Shown here piece by piece: positions 52,421-61,059 of a DNA stretch of 64,000 bases. The DNA is from an uncultured Cohaesibacter sp. (GTDB lineage Bacteria; Pseudomonadota; Alphaproteobacteria; Rhizobiales; Cohaesibacteraceae), in the NCBI RefSeq assembly GCF_963676275.1, contig NZ_OY781091.1:2396775-2460774 (forward strand). Direction: 5' to 3'. The notes beneath the pieces were generated by a model, which searched no databases, was not told the DNA's origin, and saw only the letters and a program-made list of their open reading frames with translations. Position 1 is the first letter of the stretch. Each line of letters starts with the position of its first letter. The translations under genes were made by a program, and so were the position numbers.

Positions 52421-53365
52421 TCAGGCAGCTGCGAGGCGAGCCAGAAATGTCTCGATTTCCTGTGTGGTCGATGTACCTTCCATAGGTCCCTTGCGGCAAA
52501 CCGCCAGCGCCCCGGCGGCGGCGGCCAATCGCAGCGATTCCTGCGGAGCCATGCCGCGCAGCCAGCAGGTTACGAATGCACCGCCAAAACTGTCACCAGC
52601 ACCGGTCGGGTCTATTTCCGTAACCTTGAAGGCAGGTTGGTGCCATTGACCGCTGTTGTCGTAATAGCTGGCACCTTTCGAGCCTTCTTTCAGGACAACG
52701 CCCTTGATGCCCTTGTCCAACAGCTCCTTGATTGATGCTTCAAGGTCGGTTGCCTTGGTGAACAGCTCGATTTCCGGACCGCTCGGCATGAAGAGGTCTG
52801 CTTTTTCGAGGATCTGGAACAGGGCAGTGCGCAGGCCGGGGAGATCCAGCATTTCTTTGCGAATATTCGGATCGAAGGTAATCGTGCCACCCTTGGCACG
52901 TACAACATCGATAGCATCAAGCGTCAGCTTAATCGCCCCATCGCAGAACAGGGACGACCCCATAACATGGAGGTTGCCTGTTCCTGCAATGAGTGCATCT
53001 GTCTGGGAGGACGGACCAATCAGGCCATTTGCGCTATGCTTGATATTATAGACGAAATCTCTGTCGCCATCTTCACGGTAGCGTACGAAGGCACTGCCTG
53101 TGGCGAACTCGGGAACCTGTGATATTGCCGAGGTGTCAACACCGTCAGAGGATAGTCTGTTGAGGTTGAGTTTTCCGAAGTCATCCTGACCTACGCAGCT
53201 GATCAAGCCGCAGGGCTGGCCGAGTTTGGCAACCTGATCGATGAAGATAGCTGGCGCGCCCGAGGGAAACGGTCCCATCATGGTCAATGGCTCAAGAAAT
53301 CCAACGCCGGTTTCCATGGCCATTATTTCAACGACGATTTCACCGATGGTGACAACTTTCTGCAT
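52421..53365 (-). CDS. PfkB-family sugar kinase, probable D-tagatose 6-kinase
   Basis: This 314-residue ribokinase-fold kinase has the substrate-side GGAP-like PSGAPAIFIDQVAKLGQPCG, FDPNIRKEML near 164-173 and the anion hole with catalytic base DPTGAGDSF (D258). The ATG follows GGGAGGAATAA. It is the first gene of the leftward operon with SmoS, epimerase and phosphatases. A PF00294 kinase that phosphorylates D-tagatose is part of the known Agrobacterium altritol/galactitol pathway, and a PF08013 partner is present across the intergenic region. Fructose or other ketohexose kinase activity is the alternative. Confidence 0.9.
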   Translation of the reverse strand: MQKVVTIGEIVVEIMAMETGVGFLEPLTMMGPFPSGAPAIFIDQVAKLGQPCGLISCVGQDDFGKLNLNRLSSDGVDTSAISQVPEFATGSAFVRYREDGDRDFVYNIKHSANGLIGPSSQTDALIAGTGNLHVMGSSLFCDGAIKLTLDAIDVVRAKGGTITFDPNIRKEMLDLPGLRTALFQILEKADLFMPSGPEIELFTKATDLEASIKELLDKGIKGVVLKEGSKGASYYDNSGQWHQPAFKVTEIDPTGAGDSFGGAFVTCWLRGMAPQESLRLAAAAGALAVCRKGPMEGTSTTQEIETFLARLAAA

Positions 53366-53993
53366 TTATTCCTCCCTATCAGCCTGAAAGCTTGTCTTGT
53401 CCGTTCGCGGGGCTTGCATGGCCTGCGGAGCGGATCGCCTTTCGTGGCGGATAAGCCTTTATTCAGTGTCGAAAATTCGCTGACCAAAATGCGCTTATTT
53501 ATTCAGATCGTCAACTAAACTTTTCTCGTGTAAATTTAAATTTCGTGAGAAACCTGATTTGATCTGCACTTTTTCTCACCTAAAATCCGTTCCCGTGATT
53601 TTTTAAGTCATTGTTTTAACGTATTAATTAATTTTGCAAAATCATCTCTTATACGAAAGAAGAATGCTTGTGTGTATTTTCTGACAATATGAAGGCCTTA
53701 ACAACCATATTTTTCAGAAATAACTTATCTCAATTTAATTTTATCATTGACACGGTTTATTTATTGGAGCCATTATGCCCTCGCAAAGCACAGGAGTTCA
53801 AAAGGTTCTCAGATGACAATTTGAGCGCATTTAGAATTTCAAACGGCGTGGAGGTCGCAGTTTTGCGAGCGTTTTGCAAGATTTGTCTTGCAAGGACAAA
53901 ATCTTTCAAGTGCGAAATGAGACGGCTTTTCTCGCGGTAATTTTGACTTGAAACTTGCCGCTTTCACAAGAAAGCGTGCTCGGGAGGAATATT
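53366..53993. promoter_or_regulatory. Divergent control region of the polyol operons
   Basis: 628 AT-rich bases without a credible gene. TTTTCTC-type elements recur: TTTTCTCGTG at 53521-53530, its near inverse CGTGAGAAA at 53544-53552, TTTTCTCACC at 53571-53580 and TTTTCTCGCG at 53927-53936. Another, TTTTCTCG at 59987-59994, precedes the LacI gene of the module. Confidence 0.5.
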
Positions 53994-54971
53994 ATGCTTC
54001 GTAAGTTTGTTTCTGGAGTCGCCAAAGGCGTTGCGATTTCAGCTTTGGCTGCTTGTTCAGCTCTTTCGGTTGCTCAGGCTAAGGATCTGTCCGTCGGCTT
54101 CTCCAACCGTACCCTCAACGGACCATACTTCAGCGCATTGACCGAACATGTAAAACAGTTCGGCGAAGCTGAAGGCTGGAAAGTGATTGCGACCGACGCT
54201 CGCGCAGACCTCAACAAGCAGATTGCTGACGTTGAAGACATGGTCGCGCGCGACATTAACTATCTGATCCTCAACCCGCAAGATCCTGCTGCAGGCATGC
54301 GCATTGTTGATCAGGTCACCAAAAAGGGCATCAAAGTCATCATCATTGACAGTGACCTTGCCATCGGCGCTGACGTTGTAACCCGCGTTGCTTCCGATAA
54401 CGCAACGACAAACAAGATGATTGGTGAATATGCTGCCAGCCAGTTTGGCGACACACCGATGAAAATCGCATTGGTTTCCGGTAACCAGGGCAACCTTGTC
54501 GGTCATACCCGTTCTCGTAACTTCTTCCTCGGAGTGATCGACGGTCAACTGCGTTCTTCTGCCAAGACCAACTTCGAAATCTCCACTCAGGTTTGGGGTG
54601 GCTGGGACCAGCAGGGCGGCCTGAAGGCAACCGAAGACGTGCTGTCTGCCCATCCGGAAGTAAATGCTATCTATACTGAAAATGACGACATGGCTCTGGG
54701 TGCTGTGCATGCTTTGCGTGCCGCTGGCAAGTCTGACGCTGTAAAGATCTACAGCTACGACGGCAACAAGAACGCCTACAAAGCAATTATCGATGGCAAA
54801 ATGGAAGCCACGGGCGAAAACAACCCGAAACTGATGGCTAAAATGGCAATCGACATCATCAAACGGATTGAAGCTGGAGAAACCAACTTCCCCGATTACT
54901 CTTACACCACTCCGCTTATGGTCAACAAAGACAACGCCGAGGAAGTCTACGATCCAGACTCCCTGTTCTGA
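53994..54971 (+). CDS. Polyol/sugar ABC transporter periplasmic binding protein
   Basis: This 325-residue PF13407 binding protein has an N-terminal signal sequence (cleavage near VAQAKDL). Landmarks are LSVGFSNRTLNGPYFSALTE, YLILNPQDPAAG, KVIIIDSDLA and IYTENDDMALGAVHALRAAG. The ATG at 53994 follows CGGGAGGAATATT. By comparison with the Agrobacterium altritol and galactitol systems this type of protein binds hexitols, but the ligand here is inferred from neighbouring enzymes. A strong hairpin follows the gene. Confidence 0.93.
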   Translation: MLRKFVSGVAKGVAISALAACSALSVAQAKDLSVGFSNRTLNGPYFSALTEHVKQFGEAEGWKVIATDARADLNKQIADVEDMVARDINYLILNPQDPAAGMRIVDQVTKKGIKVIIIDSDLAIGADVVTRVASDNATTNKMIGEYAASQFGDTPMKIALVSGNQGNLVGHTRSRNFFLGVIDGQLRSSAKTNFEISTQVWGGWDQQGGLKATEDVLSAHPEVNAIYTENDDMALGAVHALRAAGKSDAVKIYSYDGNKNAYKAIIDGKMEATGENNPKLMAKMAIDIIKRIEAGETNFPDYSYTTPLMVNKDNAEEVYDPDSLF

Positions 54972-54986
54972 CCCAACTCAGGTGTC

Positions 54987-55007
54987 GGTGCCGCCTCGTG
55001 CGGCACC
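54987..55007 (+). other. Intercistronic hairpin after the polyol binding-protein gene
   Basis: GGTGCCGC at 54987-54994 pairs perfectly with GCGGCACC at 55000-55007 with a five-base loop. The following CTTCTTTG is not a true T-run. Confidence 0.78.
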
Positions 55008-55078
55008 GCTTCTTTGAATCAACCACAGAATTCCCAAGGTTGCGCTCGCAACAAATGCCGAACTGCATTGGTGTTGTT

Positions 55079-56080
55079 ATGAAAGCTTTAATTTTCCCCG
55101 AACCGCATTCCATGAAGATCGTTGACCTTCCGAAACCGGAAGCAAAACTGGATCAACTTGTTATCAAGGTAGCTGCCAGTGGTATTTGCGGTACCGACGT
55201 CCATATCTATGAGGGCGGGTTCACGGCTGAATATCCTGTTGTTCCGGGCCATGAGTTCGCCGGCGAAGTTGTCGAGGTCGGGCCGGACTGTACCCGCTTC
55301 AAAGTTGGAGACCGGGTCGCGGTAGAGCCGAACATACCTTGCAACAATTGCCCTGAATGCTTGCGCGGAGAGCATCATTTCTGCCGCAACATGGCAGTTC
55401 CCGGCGTGAACCAGCCCGGCGGTATGGCCGAATATGTTCTGGTCAACGAACGCGCCGCGTTTGACATTGGAGATCTCTCCTACGAGCTGGGCGCATTGGT
55501 CGAACCGCTGTCATGCGTTTTGCATGCGACCGAGCGTATGAATATCCGTCTGGGCGAACATGTGCTGATCATGGGCGCAGGTCCTATCGGCTTGATGATG
55601 GGCCGGTTGGTCAGAGCAAGAGGGGCCGCTCAGGTCGACTATCTCGAACGGGCAGAAGAGCGTCTTGCCTATGCCAAGGCCATGGGCCTTGGAGATGTCT
55701 ACAGCGAAGTGAAAGACATTCCCGAAAAGATCTTCGATTGCGTTGCGGATGCATCTGGCAGCTCCATGCTCGTTTCCATCGCCGCTGACCGCTTGGCCCG
55801 TCCTTGCGGGCGCGTGCTGATCTTCGGTGTTCCGGGCACCGGAAAAAAAGTCGAAATCGACCACTTCCGTTTCTATCGCGAAGAAATCTCGCTGATTGCA
55901 AGCTTCACATCCTTGAAGAACAGCATGCAGGCAATCGATGTCATGCGCACGAACGTGATCAAGGTAGACGACATCATTTCACACAAAATCGCACTTTCCG
56001 AATGCCCTTCATTCATCGAGCGCATGAAAAAAGGCGATGGCAGTTTGCGCAAAGTGTCTGTCGTCAACTTTACCGAGTGA
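55079..56080 (+). CDS. Zinc-dependent polyol dehydrogenase (MDR family), probable D-altritol/galactitol dehydrogenase
   Basis: This 333-residue medium-chain dehydrogenase has catalytic zinc ligands C37 (GICGTDVH) and H58-E59 (PGHEFAGEV). Structural zinc cysteines are at C88, C91, C94 and C102 (CNNCPECLRGEHHFC). The NAD fold is MGAGPIGLMMGRLVRARGA near residue 165. Oxidation of D-altritol to D-tagatose by a PF00107 enzyme is known in Agrobacterium clusters with the same neighbours. Start chosen at the ATG 55079; no strong ribosome site, and the upstream frame would run into the hairpin. Confidence 0.9.
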   Translation: MKALIFPEPHSMKIVDLPKPEAKLDQLVIKVAASGICGTDVHIYEGGFTAEYPVVPGHEFAGEVVEVGPDCTRFKVGDRVAVEPNIPCNNCPECLRGEHHFCRNMAVPGVNQPGGMAEYVLVNERAAFDIGDLSYELGALVEPLSCVLHATERMNIRLGEHVLIMGAGPIGLMMGRLVRARGAAQVDYLERAEERLAYAKAMGLGDVYSEVKDIPEKIFDCVADASGSSMLVSIAADRLARPCGRVLIFGVPGTGKKVEIDHFRFYREEISLIASFTSLKNSMQAIDVMRTNVIKVDDIISHKIALSECPSFIERMKKGDGSLRKVSVVNFTE

Positions 56081-56117
56081 GACGGGATAGCTCATCCAAG
56101 TTAGGAGAAAATGCGTG

Positions 56118-57392
56118 ATGAAAGACATTATCAAACGCCATTTGAGCGGTGAGCATGTGGGCATATGCTCGGTTTGCTCGGCGCACCCCGCAGTGATTGA
56201 GGCCGCGCTCCGATTTGATCTGAACTCCGATCGTATTGTCTTGATTGAGGCAACGTCCAATCAGGTTAACCAGTTCGGCGGCTATACAGGCATGAGACCA
56301 AAGGACTTCAGGGATTTCGTTTTCAAAATTGCTGATGACGTTGGCTTCCCACGTAAGCGGATCTGCCTTGGCGGCGACCACCTTGGTCCTAACGCCTGGC
56401 AGAAGGATGATCCTGAAACGGCAATGGCAAAATCGCGCCAACTCGTGGCCGATTATGTCGCAGCCGGTTTCACCAAAATCCATCTCGACGCCTCCATGGC
56501 TGTTGCTGGCGAAACCAACCCGATTGCGCCTGAAGTGGCGGCCGCGCGCGCCGCCGACATGGCAGTTGCTGCCGAAAAGGCTGTAGGAGACGGGGAAGGT
56601 CCTGTCTATATCATTGGTACGGAAGTTCCGGTTCCCGGTGGTGAAACTGACGGCTTCTCGGGGATCAAGATTACAGATCCTGCTGACGTCAAGGTGACCA
56701 TTGAAACGCACCGGCAAGCCTTCGCCAAGCGTGGGCTGGAAGCCGCTTTCGAACGGGTCGTCGGTGTCGTGGTCCAGCCCGGCGTTGATTTCGACCATTC
56801 AGGCACAATTGCCTATGACCCCCAAAAGGCCGAGCCTTTGACGCAGTTCATCGAGGGCTGTTCAGGGCTGGTTTACGAGGCACACTCGACCGACTATCAG
56901 ACGCCTGAGGCACTGCGTGGTCTGGTCGCAGGTCACTTTGCCATTCTCAAGGTCGGCCCAGCGCTCACTTTTGCCATGCGCGAAGGGCTTTATGCCTTGG
57001 TGGCGCTGGAAGACGAGCTTATTCCGGTGGAGAAGCGATCACAGTTGCGGGCTGTGCTTGAGCGGATCATGCTGGACGAGCCTAAAAACTGGGCTCCTTA
57101 CTACAAGGGCGACGCCAGCACGCAGAAATTGCTGCGCTCTTACAGTCAGTCTGACCGCATTCGCTATTATTGGGCTCAGCCTGAAGTGGTTGCTGCCGTT
57201 GACAAGCTCTATGCCAACATCAACAGCGTAACGCCGATTCCGGCAATTCTAAGCGAATATATGGGCTATGAGCTTCATCGGGCAAAGGGTGCCGAATTTA
57301 ACGCCCGCGGCTGGGTGGTCGACAAGATCATGCAGGTTCTCGAAGACTATGCCTTTGCGGCTGAACCAAACCCGCAGCGTCTGGCTGGATAG
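56118..57392 (+). CDS. PF08013 protein: probable D-tagatose-6-phosphate 4-epimerase (GatZ/KbaZ family)
   Basis: This 424-residue TIM-barrel protein shows GICSVCSAHPAVIEAALRF at the start, then ATSNQVNQFGGYTGM, RICLGGDHLGPNAW, HLDASMAV, YIIGTEVPVPGG and VYEAHSTDYQT. These are GatZ/KbaZ signatures. GatZ was named as the non-catalytic subunit of tagatose-bisphosphate aldolase, but no catalytic GatY/KbaY gene lies nearby. In Agrobacterium a PF08013 member epimerises tagatose-6-phosphate to fructose-6-phosphate, which explains its lone occurrence. GGAG precedes; a GTG one codon earlier (56115) is also possible. Confidence 0.9.
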   Translation: MKDIIKRHLSGEHVGICSVCSAHPAVIEAALRFDLNSDRIVLIEATSNQVNQFGGYTGMRPKDFRDFVFKIADDVGFPRKRICLGGDHLGPNAWQKDDPETAMAKSRQLVADYVAAGFTKIHLDASMAVAGETNPIAPEVAAARAADMAVAAEKAVGDGEGPVYIIGTEVPVPGGETDGFSGIKITDPADVKVTIETHRQAFAKRGLEAAFERVVGVVVQPGVDFDHSGTIAYDPQKAEPLTQFIEGCSGLVYEAHSTDYQTPEALRGLVAGHFAILKVGPALTFAMREGLYALVALEDELIPVEKRSQLRAVLERIMLDEPKNWAPYYKGDASTQKLLRSYSQSDRIRYYWAQPEVVAAVDKLYANINSVTPIPAILSEYMGYELHRAKGAEFNARGWVVDKIMQVLEDYAFAAEPNPQRLAG

Positions 57393-57401
57393 AGGGGATC
57401 A

Positions 57402-58916
57402 ATGGCTGAATTAGCAGAATATGCCGTCAGCGTGAGTCACATCTCCAAGTCCTTTGGCGGTGTGAAGGCGCTCAAGGATGTCACACTACGGGTAAAGCCG
57501 GGTACAGTGCATGCTCTTGTAGGCGAAAACGGCGCGGGCAAGTCAACCCTAATGAATATCCTAGCGGGGATTCTGAAGCGCGACAAAGGCTCCGTAAAAC
57601 TGTTCGGCAAGGAAGTGAATTTCACGGGCCCGTCGGACAGTCAGAGCCATGGCATTGCAATTATCCATCAGGAATTGGCTCTTGCCTCAGATCTTACCGT
57701 TGCCGAGAACATGTTTCTGGGCAATCTGGGGCAGGGCAAACCGCTGGTAAACTGGAAGGATCTTAACAGCAAGGCCAGTCAGGCGCTGAAAGAGTTCGGG
57801 TTTGATATTTCTCCCGATACCCTTTGTGGCAATCTCAGCGTGGCCTATCAGCAGGTTGTCGAGATCACCAAGTCCTTGGTACTCAATGACTGCAAGGTCC
57901 TGATCATGGACGAGCCAAGCGCGGTGCTTGCCGGACCAGAGGTTGAAATTCTCTTCGAAAATCTCAGACGCTTGCGAGAGAAGGGCGTTGCCATTATCTA
58001 CATCTCGCACCGGCTGGAAGAGATCTTCCGCATTGCAGACGCCATTACGGTCTTCAAGGATGGAGAAACGGTGATCGACCTCGATCCTGCAACATGCACC
58101 GAGGAAGACATCATCACCAATATGGTTGGCCGCAAAATGGAAGCGGTCTTCCCCAAAAAACTACTTGCCCCCTCAGATTCGCCAGTTTCGCTATCCGTCG
58201 AACATCTGAATCGCCCCGGCGTTCTGTCCGACATTTCCCTGCAATTGCGAAAAGGGGAAGTTGTTGGCATGTCCGGCCTGATCGGCTCTGGCCGGTCTGA
58301 ATTGGCCCGCTGTATCTTCGGTATCGATCCTTATGCTAGCGGCAAAATCATCGTGCACGGCAAGCCGGCCAAAATCCACCGGCCAGCGGACGCCATGAAG
58401 CAGGGCATCGGGCTAATCCCTGAGGACAGAAAGCTTCAGGGCGGCATTCTTTCCATACCCATTCAGCACAACCTATCCATGAGCAGTCTGGGACGGGTCA
58501 GCCACTTCGGCTTTTTCAATGGCGCTGCCGATAAGGCCTTAGCCAATGAATCCAAGGAGCAATTGAAGATCCGCCTGGGATCCATCCTGAACGAGCTTTC
58601 ATCGCTCAGTGGTGGCAACCAGCAGAAGGTCGTGGTGGCAAAATGGCTAAACGCCCAGACAGACATCCTCATTCTGGATGAACCAACCAGAGGTGTCGAC
58701 GTCGGAGCAAAAGCCGAGATTTACGCCATCATCTCCGAATTAGCCAGCAAGGGATACAGCATTATCGTCATTTCATCCGAATTGGTGGAAGTCGTGGGTC
58801 TTTGTCATCGCGTCTATGTGATGAGTGAAGGCGAAATTACTGGTGAACTCACCAACGGCGACATTAACGAAGAAAACATCATGCGCTTGGCGATTCCCAA
58901 GCGAATTTCTAAGTGA
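57402..58916 (+). CDS. Polyol/sugar ABC transporter ATPase (RbsA-type)
   Basis: This 504-residue two-NBD ATPase has NBD1 Walker A GENGAGKSTLMNIL near residue 47 and LIMDEPSAVL, and NBD2 GLIGSGRSELAR, the signature LSGGNQQKVVVAKWL and LILDEPTRGVDVGAKAE. Length is standard, without the extension seen in the 27.6 kb homologue. The ATG follows AGAGGGGATCA. Its stop overlaps an in-frame GTG of the permease frame; the permease itself starts 15 bases later. It powers import of the polyol taken by the binding protein. Confidence 0.95.
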   Translation: MAELAEYAVSVSHISKSFGGVKALKDVTLRVKPGTVHALVGENGAGKSTLMNILAGILKRDKGSVKLFGKEVNFTGPSDSQSHGIAIIHQELALASDLTVAENMFLGNLGQGKPLVNWKDLNSKASQALKEFGFDISPDTLCGNLSVAYQQVVEITKSLVLNDCKVLIMDEPSAVLAGPEVEILFENLRRLREKGVAIIYISHRLEEIFRIADAITVFKDGETVIDLDPATCTEEDIITNMVGRKMEAVFPKKLLAPSDSPVSLSVEHLNRPGVLSDISLQLRKGEVVGMSGLIGSGRSELARCIFGIDPYASGKIIVHGKPAKIHRPADAMKQGIGLIPEDRKLQGGILSIPIQHNLSMSSLGRVSHFGFFNGAADKALANESKEQLKIRLGSILNELSSLSGGNQQKVVVAKWLNAQTDILILDEPTRGVDVGAKAEIYAIISELASKGYSIIVISSELVEVVGLCHRVYVMSEGEITGELTNGDINEENIMRLAIPKRISK

Positions 58917-58930
58917 GGGAGGGGATCGCC

Positions 58931-59878
58931 ATGTCCTTATCACGTCTTGTGCGTCTAGCACTCAACCAATCAACACTGGTGTTTTTCATCATCATGTTGG
59001 TGGTTGCAGAATTTCTATCTGATCGCTTTTTCACGGGAAGTAACATCTCCAACGTCTTGAGACAAACCGTACCACTGGGCATTGTTTCCATCGGTCTGCT
59101 GTTTGTCATACTGACCTCGGGTATCGACTTGTCAGTAGGGTCGCTGATGGCTTTGGTATCCGTTGCCGTTGCACTCTTCATTCCGCAATTCGGCTTGACC
59201 GCAGGCATCATCATGGCTCTGCTTGTCGGCCTTGTTTGCGGTGCGTTCAGTGGTGTTCTTGTTACCTACTTCTCGATTGCCCCTTTCATCGCAACCCTTG
59301 CGACGATGACCATCGCCCGTGGTCTGGCGCTGATCTTCTCTCGCGGCCAACCGATCTTTATCGAGAGTGACTTCTTTATGAATGTGGGCACCTCCACCTT
59401 CATGGGCATTCCGACTCTGTTCGTCATTCTCGTCTTGGTCGTTTTGATTGCTTGGTTTGTTTACAGATATGCCGTATTCGGTCGCCTTGTCGTCGCGGTC
59501 GGCTCCAACGAAACCGCAACCCGATTTGCCGGTATCAATGTCTCCACCATCAAGCTTGCGGTCTATGCATTGTCCGGTTTGACCTGCGGTATTGCCGGCA
59601 TCATCTCAGCCACAAGAACAGGTGTTGGCTCTCCCATTCTTGCCGTCGGTTTCGAGCTTGATGCAATCGCAGCCGTTGTGGTTGGCGGAGCAAGCCTGAA
59701 CGGTGGTCGAGGCACGGTCTTCAACACGCTGATGGGTGCAATGATCCTGTCGATTATTTCCAACCTCATGAACCTGATGGACATCCCCGGATACCATCAG
59801 CAGGTGGTAAAAGGCATCATCATTGTTCTGGCCGTTCTGCTCGAAAGTGCCAAGCAACGGTTTGCAAAGAGCATCTAA
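58931..59878 (+). CDS. Polyol/sugar ABC transporter permease (RbsC-like)
   Basis: This 315-residue BPD_transp_2 permease has eight to ten helices. SIGLLFVILTSGIDLSVGSL, the cytoplasmic VGSNETATRFAGINVST and FELDAIAAVVVGGASLNGGR are family signatures. The ATG at 58931 follows GAGGGAGGGG, better than the GTG at 58913 inside the ATPase end. It closes the rightward operon; a long inverted repeat follows before the LacI gene. Confidence 0.95.
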   Translation: MSLSRLVRLALNQSTLVFFIIMLVVAEFLSDRFFTGSNISNVLRQTVPLGIVSIGLLFVILTSGIDLSVGSLMALVSVAVALFIPQFGLTAGIIMALLVGLVCGAFSGVLVTYFSIAPFIATLATMTIARGLALIFSRGQPIFIESDFFMNVGTSTFMGIPTLFVILVLVVLIAWFVYRYAVFGRLVVAVGSNETATRFAGINVSTIKLAVYALSGLTCGIAGIISATRTGVGSPILAVGFELDAIAAVVVGGASLNGGRGTVFNTLMGAMILSIISNLMNLMDIPGYHQQVVKGIIIVLAVLLESAKQRFAKSI

Positions 59879-59891
59879 ATACATAAAATAA

Positions 59892-59952
59892 GTCAAAAGA
59901 CAAAAGCGCGTTTAAGCAGAATTCATGAGCTATATGCCTATTGTCTTTTGAC
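59892..59952 (+). repeat. 12-base inverted repeat between permease and LacI genes
   Basis: GTCAAAAGACAA at 59892-59903 and TTGTCTTTTGAC at 59941-59952 are perfectly complementary, 37 bases apart. It may end the transport operon or form an operator pair; no T-run directly follows. Confidence 0.7.
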
Positions 59953-60035
59953 ACCAACTTAATTAATTTACCGGACGGATTAAACGTTTTCTCGATAACT
60001 CTGTAGGTAAGCTCCCTAAAGCCTGAGGAAGCAAA

Positions 60036-61058
60036 ATGAGCAAAATCAAAAATATGAATGACTTTGCTCAAGTGAGTGGACTGTCTCGCCCAACTGTTGC
60101 AAAATATTTCTCCGATCCGTTGTCAGTACGCCCTACCACGCGCAAACGGATTGAAAAGACGCTCGAAAAATTTGATTACAGGCCGAATATTTTCGCCCAG
60201 AATCTCAAAAAGAAGAATCCCAAGAATATCGGCGTTATCGTTCCCCAGTTGATTGATCCCTTTTATGCTGAAATCGTCCGACGCATCGAAATGATGTGCA
60301 TCGAAAAGGGCTATTGGGCTGTTGTCCTTAGCTCGCATGGCGAAGCTATGGTCGAGAATGCTGCTGTGGAAACCCTGCTGGCGCTCAAGCTTTCTGGAGC
60401 CATCATCGCGCCGTTGGGCACCGATTCCGATATGAATCTCATCAAGGGTCTGAATGAGAGCAACCGGCTTGTCATTCTTGATACCCGGCTCAATATTGAC
60501 GCTCCGTTCGTGGGCACCGACAACAATCAGAGCATTTCGCTGATCGTCGATTATCTCTGCCGCACCGGTGAGGCGCCTTGCTACATGGACATGCCCGCGC
60601 TGACAACCAACGCTATGGAACGCAAAGAAGCATATAGGACCGCGATCCAGAAACAAGGTTTCGAGCCGATCATTCTGACTACGGATTCGGTGAGTTGGAG
60701 CTTTGAAAAGATTGGCTTTGAAACCGCCAATTACTATCTGGATAACGGCGGCTTTCCCCGCTCAACCATCCTTTGTGCCAATGACCGTATCGCATTTGGC
60801 GTCATGGCCGCAGCCTATCAGCGAGGCATGAAGGTGGGAAGAGACGCGATGAGCGATCTACGGGTTGCTGGCCACGATGATCATCCGCTCAGCGAGTTCA
60901 CCTGTCCGGGGCTAACGACGGTTGCGCAGGACTACAACTCTCTTGCCGACAAGTCGATCGAACTCTTGCTATCGGAGGGAGAAATGGTTGCCAAACAGCG
61001 CGATGCCAATTCCGACTTCCTCTACCCTTCCAGACTAATCATGCGAGAATCCGCCTAA
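60036..61058 (+). CDS. LacI-family regulator of the polyol module
   Basis: This 340-residue repressor begins with a helix-turn-helix (MNDFAQVSGLSRPTVAKYFS, residues 7-26) in which the usual VS is replaced by VAKYF, and the hinge PNIFAQNLKKKNPKN. The effector domain includes IGVIVPQLIDPFYAEIVRRI, FVGTDNNQSISLIVDYL and ILCANDRIAFGVMAAAYQRG. The ATG follows CTGAGGAAGC. Placed just after the ABC operon, it likely responds to a hexitol or ketohexose phosphate. TTTTCTCG elements upstream of itself and of both operons are candidate binding sites. Confidence 0.92.
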   Translation: MSKIKNMNDFAQVSGLSRPTVAKYFSDPLSVRPTTRKRIEKTLEKFDYRPNIFAQNLKKKNPKNIGVIVPQLIDPFYAEIVRRIEMMCIEKGYWAVVLSSHGEAMVENAAVETLLALKLSGAIIAPLGTDSDMNLIKGLNESNRLVILDTRLNIDAPFVGTDNNQSISLIVDYLCRTGEAPCYMDMPALTTNAMERKEAYRTAIQKQGFEPIILTTDSVSWSFEKIGFETANYYLDNGGFPRSTILCANDRIAFGVMAAAYQRGMKVGRDAMSDLRVAGHDDHPLSEFTCPGLTTVAQDYNSLADKSIELLLSEGEMVAKQRDANSDFLYPSRLIMRESA

Positions 61059-61059
61059 G

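Noticed and set aside
53668-53940. A 90-codon frame in the polyol control region
   Set aside because: No ribosome site, no recognisable domain, AT-rich promoter-like sequence with repeated TTTTCTC elements.
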